This document shows, piece by piece, positions 7,782 to 17,274 of a DNA stretch of 54,599 nucleotides. This DNA is from JAAFHS01 sp043751715 (GTDB lineage Bacteria > Pseudomonadota > Alphaproteobacteria > Rhodobacterales > Rhodobacteraceae). Position numbers and translations under genes: made by a program. The notes under the pieces are model-generated. The model did no database searches. It saw only the letters and a program-made list of their open reading frames with translations, and was not told the origin of the DNA. The stretch covers positions 1 through 54,599 of the forward strand of contig JAYUZO010000136.1 in assembly GCA_043751715.1 (NCBI GenBank), written 5' to 3'. Numbering within the stretch: the stretch's first letter is position 1; every line of letters starts with the position of its first letter.

Positions 7782-9805
7782 TGTGGAAAATTGTTCCCTT
7801 TTTCCTGCTCATGACGCTGTCGGTGCAGGCTGAAACTGTCAGAGTAACATCGGGGGAGCATGCAGACTTTACGCGGCTGGTTCTGACAATGGCCACCCCC
7901 GCCGGTTGGAAGGTCGGGCGCACGGAAACGGGGTACGAGCTGGCACTGGATCGCGCGCAGGCGCGCTTTGACGTGTCCGGGGTTTTCGATCTGATTCCCA
8001 AGGACCGGCTGAACGGCATTTTCGCAGACCCGGTCACCGGCAACCTGCAATTGACGGTGGGCTGTCTTTGCCACGCTGTGCCCTTCAGCCTGAACGCCAC
8101 CACGATTGTGATTGATCTGCGCAATGGCCCGCCACCGGTAAATTCGTCGTTCGAAATGGCCCTTGATGGCGGCAGCTTGCCTGCGCTGCAAAGTGCCGTT
8201 GAAACCACGGTCAGACCCCGGCTGCGCCAGCGGGCAGATACCGTTTTGCCAACCTACAACTGGCTGACCAATGCGCCGGAATTCATGCCAACGGCACCAC
8301 CGCTGCCCATCCCGCAGTCGCATGAAGCGGGCTCTGCCATTCGTGAAACACTTGTGGCTCAACTGGCAGACGGGGCCGCGCGGTCGGTCATTGAACTGGC
8401 CCTTCCGGACGCGCAGGCCCCACGCGGAAACGCGCCCTTTCTGGCAGACAATGTCCCGCTTCGGATCACGGGTTCGCTGGGGCTGCAGGTGGGTGTCGGG
8501 CGGCCCACGACTGCGGAAATGCAACCCGATGGTCTGCCATGTGTGCCGGATGACCAGCTTGATGTGAACGGATGGGTGGCTGCAGAAAACAGCTTTGCCC
8601 CCTATTCGGGTCTGTATTCCGATCTTGTTGGTGAATTTGACAAACCGCAGCAGGCCGCCGTCATTGCTGCGGCAAAGCGGTATATCCATCTTGGCTTTGG
8701 TGTTGAGGCAAAGGCCATGCTTGCGGCGTTTGACGCGCCCACTGACCCGGACGGTGTGTTGACCGATCTGGCCAGCGTCATGGATGGCAGCCCTGTTGCC
8801 GATCCGAACGCATTTTCAGGGATGGAAGCATGCGATACCGCTGCCGCCCTTTGGGCTTTTCTGGCGGCCGACATTCCACCACAAAACATGGTGAATATGG
8901 CCGCACTCAAGCGTAGCTTTTCGGCTTTGCCTGCGCATCTTCGCACCCATCTTGGCCCCATATTGATTGAAAAACTGCTGCGCCGTGGTGCCGAAGATGT
9001 CGCCGTTGATATTCGGGGGGCGATGGATCGTGGCGCAAGGGATGATACGCGGGCAGTGGCCCTGGCAACGTCGGATATTCTGCTGGCCACGGGCGGCGCG
9101 GAACAGGCGGTTGGTCAGTTGCAGGATGTGCTGGCAGATCCCGGTGTGATGCAGGCGCAGGCCACTGTAAAACTTGTGATCGCGCAGACCGCCGCAGATG
9201 AACCGGTGGCACCTGAAACGGTTGCCGTCATCGAGGCCTTGCTAGAAGAATACCAAGGTCATGCCCTGTCTGTAGATTTGCTCGATGCTTACGGGTTGGC
9301 TCTGGCTGGCTCAGGCCAGTTCAGCCAGGCAAAGCAATTTTCAGAGCAGGGCCATTCTCTGGATCCGGTCTTCTGGCAGGTCCTTGCGGACCGTGGCAGT
9401 GATGATGATCTGCTCCGCCACGCCACAACCCCAGTGCCTGAAAATGTTCCAAAAAAGGCCGCAGCACTGATCGCTGACCGCCTTCTGGGCCTTGGCTTTG
9501 TCGCGGAGGCTGCGCTTTGGCGGCCTTTGAACGCCGATCCGGCCCCCATAACCTTGGTCCCGTCAGACGATGCGCTGCCAACCGAAACAGTCCGCGCTGC
9601 GCGCTGGACCGGGGATTGGCAAACCGTGGCCAGTATGGATGCGGGTGCGTGGGAGGGTCTTGCCACGCAGTTGGGTAACGCTGGGCTGCAACCCCAAGCC
9701 ACGACCCTTGCCTTGGCCACTGAAACGCTGAACCAAAGCCAAACCTCGCGCGAACTGATTGACCAAATTCTTGCAGAAACGGTGCCGCCTGCGCCAGCGC
9801 CCTGA
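7781..9805 (+). CDS. Large secreted AMIN-like/TPR-like protein co-transcribed with motA, function unknown
   Basis: Length 674 aa. Signal peptide (WKIVPFFLLMTLSVQA), then a beta-rich domain (about residues 19-115: TVRVTSGEHADFTRLVLTMA ... IVIDLRNGPP) resembling an AMIN cell-wall-targeting domain and containing a CLC pair. A linker leads to a long helical C-terminal half with TPR-like repeats (for example LATGGAEQAVGQLQDVLADP and AYGLALAGSGQFSQAKQFSEQ). Start ATG overlaps the motA stop by one base. By position and build it may be an analogue of rhizobial MotC or a wall-anchoring factor for the motor; neither is shown by the sequence. No enzyme motif is visible. Confidence 0.75.
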   Translation: MWKIVPFFLLMTLSVQAETVRVTSGEHADFTRLVLTMATPAGWKVGRTETGYELALDRAQARFDVSGVFDLIPKDRLNGIFADPVTGNLQLTVGCLCHAVPFSLNATTIVIDLRNGPPPVNSSFEMALDGGSLPALQSAVETTVRPRLRQRADTVLPTYNWLTNAPEFMPTAPPLPIPQSHEAGSAIRETLVAQLADGAARSVIELALPDAQAPRGNAPFLADNVPLRITGSLGLQVGVGRPTTAEMQPDGLPCVPDDQLDVNGWVAAENSFAPYSGLYSDLVGEFDKPQQAAVIAAAKRYIHLGFGVEAKAMLAAFDAPTDPDGVLTDLASVMDGSPVADPNAFSGMEACDTAAALWAFLAADIPPQNMVNMAALKRSFSALPAHLRTHLGPILIEKLLRRGAEDVAVDIRGAMDRGARDDTRAVALATSDILLATGGAEQAVGQLQDVLADPGVMQAQATVKLVIAQTAADEPVAPETVAVIEALLEEYQGHALSVDLLDAYGLALAGSGQFSQAKQFSEQGHSLDPVFWQVLADRGSDDDLLRHATTPVPENVPKKAAALIADRLLGLGFVAEAALWRPLNADPAPITLVPSDDALPTETVRAARWTGDWQTVASMDAGAWEGLATQLGNAGLQPQATTLALATETLNQSQTSRELIDQILAETVPPAPAP

Positions 9806-9888
9806 GTTGCTTACACTATCGTAACCAATGCCTTTTAACCTCATTTTCTGAAATGCAAGAATGCATCACAGTGGATGAAGTCCGGGCA

Positions 9889-10590
9889 ATGAAAATTGGA
9901 ATTTACGCAGTCTGCACAGCCTTTGTTGCCTTGCATTCTGGTGTGGTCGCCCATGCCATGACATTGAACGAAACCTCTGCACTGTGTGAAACGGCTGCGC
10001 GTGATGCGGCAGATCATTATGCCATTCCACCGCAAATCCTGCACACCCTGGCCCTGACGGAATCGGGCCGGACAATTGACGGGCGCCTGCGGCCGTGGCC
10101 CTGGGCCATCAATCAGAGCGGTGAAAGTTCATGGTTCGGATCCCAGGCCGAAATGCTTGCGGCGGCGAACGCCCTTGTTTCATCGGGCATTGTCAATTTT
10201 GATATCGGGTGTTTTCAGCTGAACTACCGCTGGCATGCACAGCATTTTTCCAGTGTCGCAGACATGGCTGATCCCGGTCAGAATGCACAATATGCCGCGT
10301 CTTTCCTGCGGTCAAAATTCCGGGAAACGGGGGCATGGCAATCAGCGGTCGGGGCGTATCATTCGCAGACAGCGGCCAAGGCACATATCTATCTTGCGCG
10401 GTTCGAATCCATTTTCAACCGATGGGCTGGCGCGGTAGGGGCGGTTCAAAACAGCCCGCCCGTTGAAACCAAAGTTGCAGAAATTGGGGTCAATTCCTTT
10501 CCGCTGTTGATTGCAGGTCAGGGCCGTAGCGGGGCATCTTTGGTGCCCGTCCTGCAGGCCCGGCAACGGCTGATCGGAGCGGACAGATGA
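9889..10590 (+). CDS. Lytic transglycosylase (SLT domain), likely flagellar rod-associated muramidase
   Basis: Length 233 aa from ATG 9889, chosen because it starts a clean signal peptide (IYAVCTAFVALHSGVVAHA). The SLT fold is visible: catalytic Glu in LALTESGR, the GCFQLN core motif, and AVGAYHS...AHIYLARF. It cleaves peptidoglycan glycan strands. The 4-nt overlap with flhA and location in a flagellar operon argue for local wall opening for the rod, the job done by SltF in Rhodobacter sphaeroides. That fits the muramidase-free FlgJ-like protein at 24460-24765. Confidence 0.85.
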   Translation: MKIGIYAVCTAFVALHSGVVAHAMTLNETSALCETAARDAADHYAIPPQILHTLALTESGRTIDGRLRPWPWAINQSGESSWFGSQAEMLAAANALVSSGIVNFDIGCFQLNYRWHAQHFSSVADMADPGQNAQYAASFLRSKFRETGAWQSAVGAYHSQTAAKAHIYLARFESIFNRWAGAVGAVQNSPPVETKVAEIGVNSFPLLIAGQGRSGASLVPVLQARQRLIGADR

Positions 10591-12653
10591 TTCTTTCTGC
10601 CAAATCGATGCTGCAGCCAACCGTACTTCTGGCGCTTGCCCTGATGGCTGTCATCGTGATGATGGTGCTGCCGGTTCCGGCCTGGCTGCTTGACCTTGGC
10701 CTTGCCATCTCGTTTGCGCTGGCCATCCTGATGTTGACGGTGGCGTTGTTCATTGAACGCCCGCTGGATTTTTCGGCCTTCCCGACCATCCTGCTTGCGT
10801 CACTGATGCTGCGCCTTTCGCTGAACATTTCATCCACAAAACTCATCATTTCCGAAGGTCACACCGGCACGGATGCGGCAGGAGAGGTGATTGAAGGGTT
10901 TGCGAATTTCATCATGGGCGGGAATGTTGTCCTGGGAATTGTGATATTCTGCGTCCTGCTGATTGTGAACTTTGTGGTCATCACCAAAGGTGCCGGACGC
11001 ATGGCCGAGGTGGGGGCGCGATTTGCGTTGGACGGCATGCCGGGAAAACAGCTGGCCATTGATGCAGACATGGCCGCCGGTGCCATCACCCATGCCGAGG
11101 CGCGCGATCGGCGCGAACGTGAATTGCAGGAAACGAATTTCTTTGGGTCGCTGGATGGGGCTTCTAAATTTGTAAAGGGTGATGCCATCGCTGGCCTGCT
11201 GATCACAGGCCTGAATATTGTGGTTGGCTTGCTTGTGGGCACGGTGATGCATGACATGCCCTTTTCGCAAGCATTTGAAACCTATGCCATTCTGACTGTG
11301 GGCGATGGATTGGTCAGTCAGATTCCGGCCGTTATCATCTCGGTTGCCGCAGCGCTTTTGCTGACGCGTGGGGGGGTCAAGGGCGCGGCGGATGTTTCGT
11401 TTTTTGCGCAGCTCAGCCGGTTTCCGGCCGCATTGGCGACGGTATCCCTGCTGATGGGGCTGTTTGCAATCATTCCCGGAATGCCGTTCCTGCCCTTTAT
11501 TGCGGGTGCAATTGTGCTGGGCGGTGCGGCCTACCATTCGGCAAAACGCGCTGACGTGCCCGCGCCGGTGCAGGATGTGCAGACGGCACCTGCCCAACGC
11601 TCCATCGGGGATATCCTTGATTTTGATGATATCCACATCGAATTTGCGCCAGATCTGGTGACGATGGTGCTTGATCCGGCCACCGGCCTTGATGCGCGCA
11701 TTGGCAACATGCGCACATTTGCCGCCACGCATTACGGCGTCATCCTGCCCGAAATCCGCATTACCGATGATGCGGCCCTGCCCGGCGGAACCTACCGTAT
11801 TCGCCTGCAAGGGGTGGAGCGTGTGCGTAACCGGCTGGTTCCGGACCGCGTTCTGGTGTTGTTGGCCGAAGGGGCATCAGCCCCCGATGGCATAGATGTT
11901 CTGGAACCTGTTTATGGTGCCCCGGCCCGCTGGATCTGGCCAGATGATCAGGAACGCGCGGCGCTGGCCGGCCTGACCGTTGTATCCTCAGCCGAGGTGC
12001 TTGCGACGCATCTGCTGGAACTGATCAAATCCAATCTTGCGCGCATGCTGTCCTTGCGGGGCCTGCGGCGGTTGCTGGATGAATTTGTAACGCTTAGCGA
12101 TGCCGGGCGCGCCGCCGCCAACCGCCGCCTGCTGGAGGATTTGGTGCCAGACAAGGTGCCGATGGACCTGTTGCTGTCGGTGTTGCGCCTGCTGTTGGAG
12201 GAACGGGTTTCGATCCGCAATCTGCCCCTTATTCTGGAGGCGATTTCCGAGGCGCGCAGTTTTGGCCCGCCCGAGGCGATTTGCGAACATGTCCGGCAGC
12301 GATTGAACTTTCAAATCATCGCGGACGTGCAGCGGGAAGATGGCACGCTGCCGCTGATTCAACTGGCACCAGAGTGGGAAAAGGCGTTTGTCGCGCACCA
12401 GATGGACACAGATCGTGGCACGCGTGATGTGGCGCTGCCGCCGGAAATGTTCAGCAAACTTGCCAATGGTCTGCTGGAAAAGATCAACCGCACGTCCGAG
12501 GCGGGCATTTTCCCGGCCGTTGTCACCTCTACAATCCGGCGCAGGTTTTTGCGCACGGTGCTTGCGGCCAAAGGTCTGACCACGCCGGTTCTATCTTATG
12601 ATGAACTGTCGGTGGATTCGCGCCCTGCCATTGTTGCGCAGGTCGGGCTGTGA
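10587..12653 (+). CDS. flhA: Flagellar export gate protein FlhA
   Basis: Length 688 aa. Eight predicted membrane segments in the first 310 residues, including the FHIPEP-family block ARFALDGMPGKQLAIDADMAAG (about residues 146-167), then a cytoplasmic ring domain that receives export substrates. The start overlaps the transglycosylase stop by 4 nt; the stop overlaps the fliR GTG by 4 nt. FlhA forms the nonameric ring of the type III export gate with FlhB, FliP, FliQ and FliR. Confidence 0.97.
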   Translation: MILSAKSMLQPTVLLALALMAVIVMMVLPVPAWLLDLGLAISFALAILMLTVALFIERPLDFSAFPTILLASLMLRLSLNISSTKLIISEGHTGTDAAGEVIEGFANFIMGGNVVLGIVIFCVLLIVNFVVITKGAGRMAEVGARFALDGMPGKQLAIDADMAAGAITHAEARDRRERELQETNFFGSLDGASKFVKGDAIAGLLITGLNIVVGLLVGTVMHDMPFSQAFETYAILTVGDGLVSQIPAVIISVAAALLLTRGGVKGAADVSFFAQLSRFPAALATVSLLMGLFAIIPGMPFLPFIAGAIVLGGAAYHSAKRADVPAPVQDVQTAPAQRSIGDILDFDDIHIEFAPDLVTMVLDPATGLDARIGNMRTFAATHYGVILPEIRITDDAALPGGTYRIRLQGVERVRNRLVPDRVLVLLAEGASAPDGIDVLEPVYGAPARWIWPDDQERAALAGLTVVSSAEVLATHLLELIKSNLARMLSLRGLRRLLDEFVTLSDAGRAAANRRLLEDLVPDKVPMDLLLSVLRLLLEERVSIRNLPLILEAISEARSFGPPEAICEHVRQRLNFQIIADVQREDGTLPLIQLAPEWEKAFVAHQMDTDRGTRDVALPPEMFSKLANGLLEKINRTSEAGIFPAVVTSTIRRRFLRTVLAAKGLTTPVLSYDELSVDSRPAIVAQVGL

Positions 12654-13429
12654 CCGACATGTTTGCACTGCTGGCTGATCTTGCGGGCCTTGCGCGGGCA
12701 AACGCCTTGGCCGGGTTCGCGGTTTTTTTGCGGGTTGGCGCGTGCATGCTGCTGATCCCGGCATTCGCCGAGCAGGTTGTGCCGATGCGCATCAAACTGG
12801 CACTTGCACTGGCCTTTACAATCATCGTTGCCCCGGCGGTCATGGATGGTTTGCCGCCAACCGATCCCTTTCCTGCCACGCTGTTTGCGACAGAGGTTAT
12901 TGCCGGGCTTCTTTTGGGATTCGGCATTCGAATCTTCATTTTTGCCCTTCAGATTGCCGGGGCGATTGCAGCGCAGGCAACGACCTTGTCACAGATGTTT
13001 GGCGGTATTGGCCCCGAACCGCAGCCGATTATCGGAAATGTGCTGACGATTGCGGCACTTGCCGCTGCTGTATCGGCCGGATTGCACATCCGCGCCACCG
13101 AGCTGCTGATCATGTCCTATCAGGCCTTTCCGGCGGGGCAGTTGCCCGCATCAGCCTTCGTGGCACAACTGGGCATAGCGCAGGCTGGCCAAGCGTTTTC
13201 CCTGGGCTTTTCGCTGGCGGCGCCGTTTGTGATTGCATCGGTTCTGTATAACGTCGCACTTGGTTTCATTAACCGGGCGATGCCGCAGCTGGCCGTGTCG
13301 TTCGTAGGCGCGCCTGCGCTGACCCTGGGTGCGCTTGCCCTGCTTGCTATTGCAGCACCCGGTATCATCGCGGTCTGGCTGGGGATGTTGAACGCCCATC
13401 TGGCCAATCCACTGGCGAACCTGCCATGA
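12650..13429 (+). CDS. fliR: Flagellar export gate protein FliR
   Basis: Length 259 aa with about six membrane segments and the typical FliR features AFAEQVVPMRIKLALALAFT and GFGIRIFIFALQIAGAIAAQ. GTG start at 12650 inside the flhA stop (GTGA overlap); stop overlaps the flhB ATG. It seals the export channel with FliP and FliQ. Confidence 0.95.
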   Translation: MTDMFALLADLAGLARANALAGFAVFLRVGACMLLIPAFAEQVVPMRIKLALALAFTIIVAPAVMDGLPPTDPFPATLFATEVIAGLLLGFGIRIFIFALQIAGAIAAQATTLSQMFGGIGPEPQPIIGNVLTIAALAAAVSAGLHIRATELLIMSYQAFPAGQLPASAFVAQLGIAQAGQAFSLGFSLAAPFVIASVLYNVALGFINRAMPQLAVSFVGAPALTLGALALLAIAAPGIIAVWLGMLNAHLANPLANLP

Positions 13430-14520
13430 GCGGGGGCGAAGATGACGATGCAGACAAAGAGCATGACGCAACGCAGAAAAAGCTGGATGACGCGCGTCTG
13501 CGCGGAGATTTCGCGCGCTCACCTGATCTGATTTCATCGGCGGCGCTTGCTGGGTTCGTGCTGGCGGTTGCCGGAATGGGCGCATCCGTGTTTCAGAAAT
13601 CGGGCACCGCAGCGATGATTATGGTGGACCGGTCTGATGAAATCACCCTTGCCTTCCGGCAGTCCGGGCACCTGATGTTTTCATCGGTGGCCCTGGCGAT
13701 GGTCACACCCTTGTTGCCCTTGGTTCTTGTGCCCTTTGGTGCCGTGGTTCTGGCCCTGTTTGTGACAAAAGGCTTTGCATTCAGCGGTGAAAAGCTTGCA
13801 CCCAAGCTGTCACGCATTTCACCGCTGGCAACGGCGAAACAGAAATTCGGGCTGGACGGTTTGTTCGAATTTGGCAAAAGCACGATCAAGCTGTGTCTGA
13901 TGTCACTGATTTTGTTTCTGTTTCTGCGGCATTATCTGCCCGTTATCCTTAGCACGTCATCCTATGCAGCGGGCGTGGCCACGCAGACGCTGCTGACCAT
14001 GCTGATGCAGTTCATCCAGATTGCCTTTGCGATTGTCGCGGTTGTCGGGATTTTGGATTTTGGCTGGCAAATCTACCGACACCAGCAACGCAACCGGATG
14101 TCGCGCAAAGAGCTGATGGATGAAATGAAGGAATCCGAAGGTGACCCGCATGTCAAAGGGCAACGCCGCCAACGGGCGCAAGAGATTGCAACAAACCAGA
14201 TGCTGGCAGATGTGGCTGGCGCGGATGTGGTGATCGTGAACCCCACGCATTACGCGGTGGCGTTGAAGTGGAAGCGCGGATCAAAATCTGCGCCGATCTG
14301 CGTGGCCAAAGGCGTTGATGAAATTGCCGCACATATCCGGGCGCGGGCGGCAGAAAACGGCATTCCCATTCACAGTGATCCGCCCACGGCACGCGCGATT
14401 CATGCCACGGTGGAAATCGGTACGCCGATCCGGACCGAACATTTCAAGGCGGTTGCGGCGGCGATCCGGTTTGCCGAGGCGATGCGCAAAAAGGCAAAGC
14501 AACCGTGGCGGACGACATGA
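13426..14520 (+). CDS. flhB: Flagellar export switch protein FlhB
   Basis: Length 364 aa. Basic N-terminus (QKKLDDARLRGDFARS), four membrane segments and a cytoplasmic C-domain with the self-cleaving NPTH motif (VIVNPTHYAVAL, Asn near residue 272). Cleavage there switches export from rod/hook to filament substrates, in response to FliK (24868-26538). Overlaps fliR by 4 nt upstream and the small helical ORF by 4 nt downstream. Confidence 0.97.
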   Translation: MSGGEDDDADKEHDATQKKLDDARLRGDFARSPDLISSAALAGFVLAVAGMGASVFQKSGTAAMIMVDRSDEITLAFRQSGHLMFSSVALAMVTPLLPLVLVPFGAVVLALFVTKGFAFSGEKLAPKLSRISPLATAKQKFGLDGLFEFGKSTIKLCLMSLILFLFLRHYLPVILSTSSYAAGVATQTLLTMLMQFIQIAFAIVAVVGILDFGWQIYRHQQRNRMSRKELMDEMKESEGDPHVKGQRRQRAQEIATNQMLADVAGADVVIVNPTHYAVALKWKRGSKSAPICVAKGVDEIAAHIRARAAENGIPIHSDPPTARAIHATVEIGTPIRTEHFKAVAAAIRFAEAMRKKAKQPWRTT

Positions 14521-14849
14521 GCACCTTGAAACAACTTGCAGCCCTGGGCCGGATTGCAGACCTGATGCTGGACCAACGGCTGCAGGTGCTGCGGCGCGCG
14601 CAAGACGCCCGCACCGCAACAAAGGACAGAATCGCAGCGTTGGAACAGCCACAGGATCTGGATGCGTGTTCGCTGCAGGCCAGCGTGCAGGCGCAGATGC
14701 TGTATCAGGCCTGGGCCGACATGCGCCGCAAGGATCTGAACCTTGTGCTTGCCAAGCAAACGGTAAAGGTGATGGAGGTCGAATCCGACGCGCGCCTAGC
14801 CTTTGGCAAACAATCAGCCCTGCGTCAGCTTCAGGACAAATGGCGTTAG
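14517..14849 (+). CDS. Small helical flagellar-operon protein, possible FliJ analogue
   Basis: Length 110 aa from the ATG at 14517, which overlaps the flhB stop as ATGA; an ATG at 14505 would add four residues. Almost wholly alpha-helical with two long charged helices (LMLDQRLQVLRRAQDARTATKDRI; YQAWADMRRKDLNLVLAKQTVKVM), like the FliJ helical hairpin that links FliI to FlhA. No FliJ gene follows fliI here, so this is the best candidate, but the assignment rests on shape and position only. Confidence 0.6.
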   Translation: MSTLKQLAALGRIADLMLDQRLQVLRRAQDARTATKDRIAALEQPQDLDACSLQASVQAQMLYQAWADMRRKDLNLVLAKQTVKVMEVESDARLAFGKQSALRQLQDKWR

Positions 14850-14850
14850 A

Positions 14851-15312
14851 TCAGCTGTCCTGACGCCCGATATCAACGATCAGTACATCCTTGGCCATGT
14901 CACCCAGCACTTCGGTGGCAACTTCCAACAGGGCGGACCGCAGGTTCACCATATTCGCGCCATCGGTAAAGCTGCCGCGAAATCCGCCGGCGTTGGCGTG
15001 GTCAAACAACACCTGCAGGAAACCGTCGCGCAGTTTGGGTTCACGCAGAAAAACCGCCTCGGTGGAACCGGCCGTCACCTCAAGGTTGATCGACATGATG
15101 ACCATCGCATCAATGCGGCCTTCAACCAGTATCGGAATCACGAACTGATTGCTTAGCTTGACATATTCGGGCGGTTCAACCGGCTCTGCGGGCGCCGCCT
15201 CGGCCGCGTGCATATCGCCCTCCATCGGGGCGGGGCGCAGAAACAACCCCGCACCCAGACCGGCCCCCAGGCCGATCAGCGCGAGCAGAATTGGCAAGAG
15301 TTTGCGCATCAC
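14851..15312 (-). CDS. Second FliL-family basal body protein
   Basis: Length 153 aa. One N-terminal membrane helix (LLPILLALIGLGAGLGAGLFL), a Pro/Ala/Glu linker, then a FliL-like periplasmic domain (KLSNQFVIPILVEGRIDAMV; FLREPKLRDGFLQVLFDHAN; ending VLIVDIGRQDS). Last gene of the minus-strand flgB-to-flgH operon, 9 nt after flgH. It differs strongly from FliL at 5386-5871 in the loop and C-terminus, so the two probably have separate tasks, perhaps rod/ring side versus stator side. Confidence 0.82.
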   Translation of the reverse strand: MMRKLLPILLALIGLGAGLGAGLFLRPAPMEGDMHAAEAAPAEPVEPPEYVKLSNQFVIPILVEGRIDAMVIMSINLEVTAGSTEAVFLREPKLRDGFLQVLFDHANAGGFRGSFTDGANMVNLRSALLEVATEVLGDMAKDVLIVDIGRQDS

Positions 15313-15321
15313 AGCCTCCGG

Positions 15322-16044
15322 TCAGAACGGGATCAGGGCATCAACAATTTGCTGCCCGTAGCGCGGTTGCTGCACATCTGTGATCTGCCCGCGCCCGCCG
15401 TATGAAATTTGCGCACCGGCGATCTTGTCATAGGTGATCTCATTCTGGCGGGAAATGTCGATCGGGCGCACATAGCCCGAAATCAGCAGCTCGCGCATTT
15501 CAAAGTTCACCCGCACCTCTTGCACGCCTTCAATCCGCAAAACGCCGTTTGGCAGTTCGTCAACCACCGTGGCCGCCACCCGCAAGGTCAGCTTTTCGTT
15601 GCGCGCGGTGTTGCCCTGCCCATTGAAGGTGGACGCGCCGGTTGTGTTCACTGCCTCGGCAGCAGTTGCCCCTTCGGGCAGGATGGAATCCAGACGCTGT
15701 GGAATGCCCAAAAGCCCGGTAATGCTGGAACTTTCGCTGCCCGACCGTGATCTGTCGGATGAGTTGGAAAATTCGGCGCTGTCATCAATTTCGATGACCA
15801 CGGTCAGAATATCACCTGACCGGCTGGCCCGGCGGTCACTGAACAGGGAATCCTGCCCCGCCTCCCACAGGGATGACGCATCAGACGGCATCTGTGGTAC
15901 AATATCATCAGGCAAAGGCGTGGAATACATGGCCGTATGTTGATAGCTGCCCTCAAGCGGGTTGAATTCGGGGGCGCGGCCAACCTCATTCAACCGACCG
16001 CAGGCAGCAGTCATGAAAAGAAATCCAAGGGCAATCAGGCGCAT
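15322..16044 (-). CDS. flgH: Flagellar L-ring lipoprotein FlgH
   Basis: Length 240 aa. Lipoprotein signal with lipobox TAAC (Cys near residue 15), then the FlgH blocks LFSDRRASRSGDILTVVIEI and the C-terminal VRPIDISRQNEITYDKIAGAQISYGGRGQITDVQQPRYGQ region. It forms the outer-membrane bushing of the rod. Four nt separate it from flgA upstream. Confidence 0.96.
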   Translation of the reverse strand: MRLIALGFLFMTAACGRLNEVGRAPEFNPLEGSYQHTAMYSTPLPDDIVPQMPSDASSLWEAGQDSLFSDRRASRSGDILTVVIEIDDSAEFSNSSDRSRSGSESSSITGLLGIPQRLDSILPEGATAAEAVNTTGASTFNGQGNTARNEKLTLRVAATVVDELPNGVLRIEGVQEVRVNFEMRELLISGYVRPIDISRQNEITYDKIAGAQISYGGRGQITDVQQPRYGQQIVDALIPF

Positions 16045-16048
16045 TCAT

Positions 16049-16477
16049 CTATTCCTCTGGCAAATTGGGGCCGACATGGACCGCCCCAGTATCAGTCACC
16101 ACACCGCTGACGGTGGACCGTGACGCAAGGTTCATGACGCGGACCAGCTCACCCGCACCTGCACGGCCCAAAGCGCGGCCTTCCGTCACAATCTGCAGGG
16201 TGCCCCGGCTGTAGATCAGCGCCACGATCTGGTTCCGGTCCACCAAGGCGGGCGCCGTGAAATTGACCGCAAGGATCGGCTGACCGGCAAACACAGTCAC
16301 TCGCGCCTCTTGGCCGGCAACCATCATCGGGTCCGTGGCCGCACCGGCGATATCGGCATCGACCACCGTCATATCGGCGGCCATCAGCACGGTCCGGGCG
16401 GGAATGGTGCGCAGTGCGACCAGACTTTCAGCCCAGACCGGCGCGGCAAACAGCAAAAGTGGTATCGCCCACCGCAT
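16049..16477 (-). CDS. flgA: P-ring assembly chaperone FlgA
   Basis: Length 142 aa, a short FlgA consisting of signal peptide (RWAIPLLLFAAPVWA) plus the SAF-type domain (VALRTIPARTVLMAADMTVVD; GQEARVTVFAGQPILAVNFT; LVRVMNLASRSTVSGVV). It is a periplasmic chaperone for FlgI. The start codon overlaps the flgG stop by one base. Confidence 0.92.
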   Translation of the reverse strand: MRWAIPLLLFAAPVWAESLVALRTIPARTVLMAADMTVVDADIAGAATDPMMVAGQEARVTVFAGQPILAVNFTAPALVDRNQIVALIYSRGTLQIVTEGRALGRAGAGELVRVMNLASRSTVSGVVTDTGAVHVGPNLPEE

Positions 16478-17262
16478 CAGCGCACCTGCGTCGTGGCGCC
16501 CAGCATCTGGTCCGCCGCGGTGATAACCTTTGCGTTCAGCTCATACCCGCGCTGTGCCTTGATCAGTTCGGTGATTTCGCGCACGGAATCCACGCTGCTT
16601 TCCTCCAGATAACCTTGGCGGAACGTGCCCAGACCATCTTGCCCGGCACTGCCGCTGTTTGCTGGGCCCGAGGCGGGGGTTTCCAGGAACAGGTTTGACC
16701 CTAGCGCCTCAAGCCCCTTCTCGTTGGTGAACCCCACAAGGTTCAACTGCCCCAGCAACTGTGGTTCCACCTGATCGTCGAAATAGGCGTACACCTCGCC
16801 AGTGGCGTTGATGGCAATGCTGCGCGAATCGTCAGGAATGGTGATGCCGGGGGCCACCTGATTGCCATCCGTGTCCACGATCAGCCCATCGGCAGACCGT
16901 TTCAGCGCGCCGTCCCGCGTATAACCGGATGCACCCGATGGCAGCGTGACCTCAATATAGCCGTTGCCTTCTATGGCCACATCCAGATCACCGCCCGTCG
17001 CACTTAGCGTGCCTTGTTGTGGTATGAACGTTACTGATGCAGGCCGCACCCCTAACCCGATCTGAATGCCTGTAGGCATCATCGACCCGTCTTCAGCGGT
17101 GATCGTACCGGGGCGGGCCAGCTGTTGGTAGTGCAGATCGGCAAAATCGGCGCGCCGCGCGTTGTAGCCGGTGGTCGACATGTTCGCGAGGTTGTTGGAC
17201 ACCACATCCACCCGCATCTGTTGTGCGGCCATTCCCGTTGCGGCAATTTGCAGGGCTTTCAT
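16477..17262 (-). CDS. flgG: Distal rod protein FlgG
   Basis: Length 261 aa, the standard FlgG size. N-terminal rod motif QQMRVDVVSNNLANMSTTGYNARRADF, central LGVRPASVTFIPQQGTL and C-terminal LEESSVDSVREITELIKAQRGYELNAKVI are diagnostic. It forms the distal rod passing through the P and L rings. Confidence 0.96.
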   Translation of the reverse strand: MKALQIAATGMAAQQMRVDVVSNNLANMSTTGYNARRADFADLHYQQLARPGTITAEDGSMMPTGIQIGLGVRPASVTFIPQQGTLSATGGDLDVAIEGNGYIEVTLPSGASGYTRDGALKRSADGLIVDTDGNQVAPGITIPDDSRSIAINATGEVYAYFDDQVEPQLLGQLNLVGFTNEKGLEALGSNLFLETPASGPANSGSAGQDGLGTFRQGYLEESSVDSVREITELIKAQRGYELNAKVITAADQMLGATTQVR

Positions 17263-17274
17263 CTGAACGGCTCC

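Noticed and set aside
9811..9838. CtrA-like site before the transglycosylase
   Set aside because: TTAC/GTAA and a lone TTAA are present but no pair has the N7 spacing.
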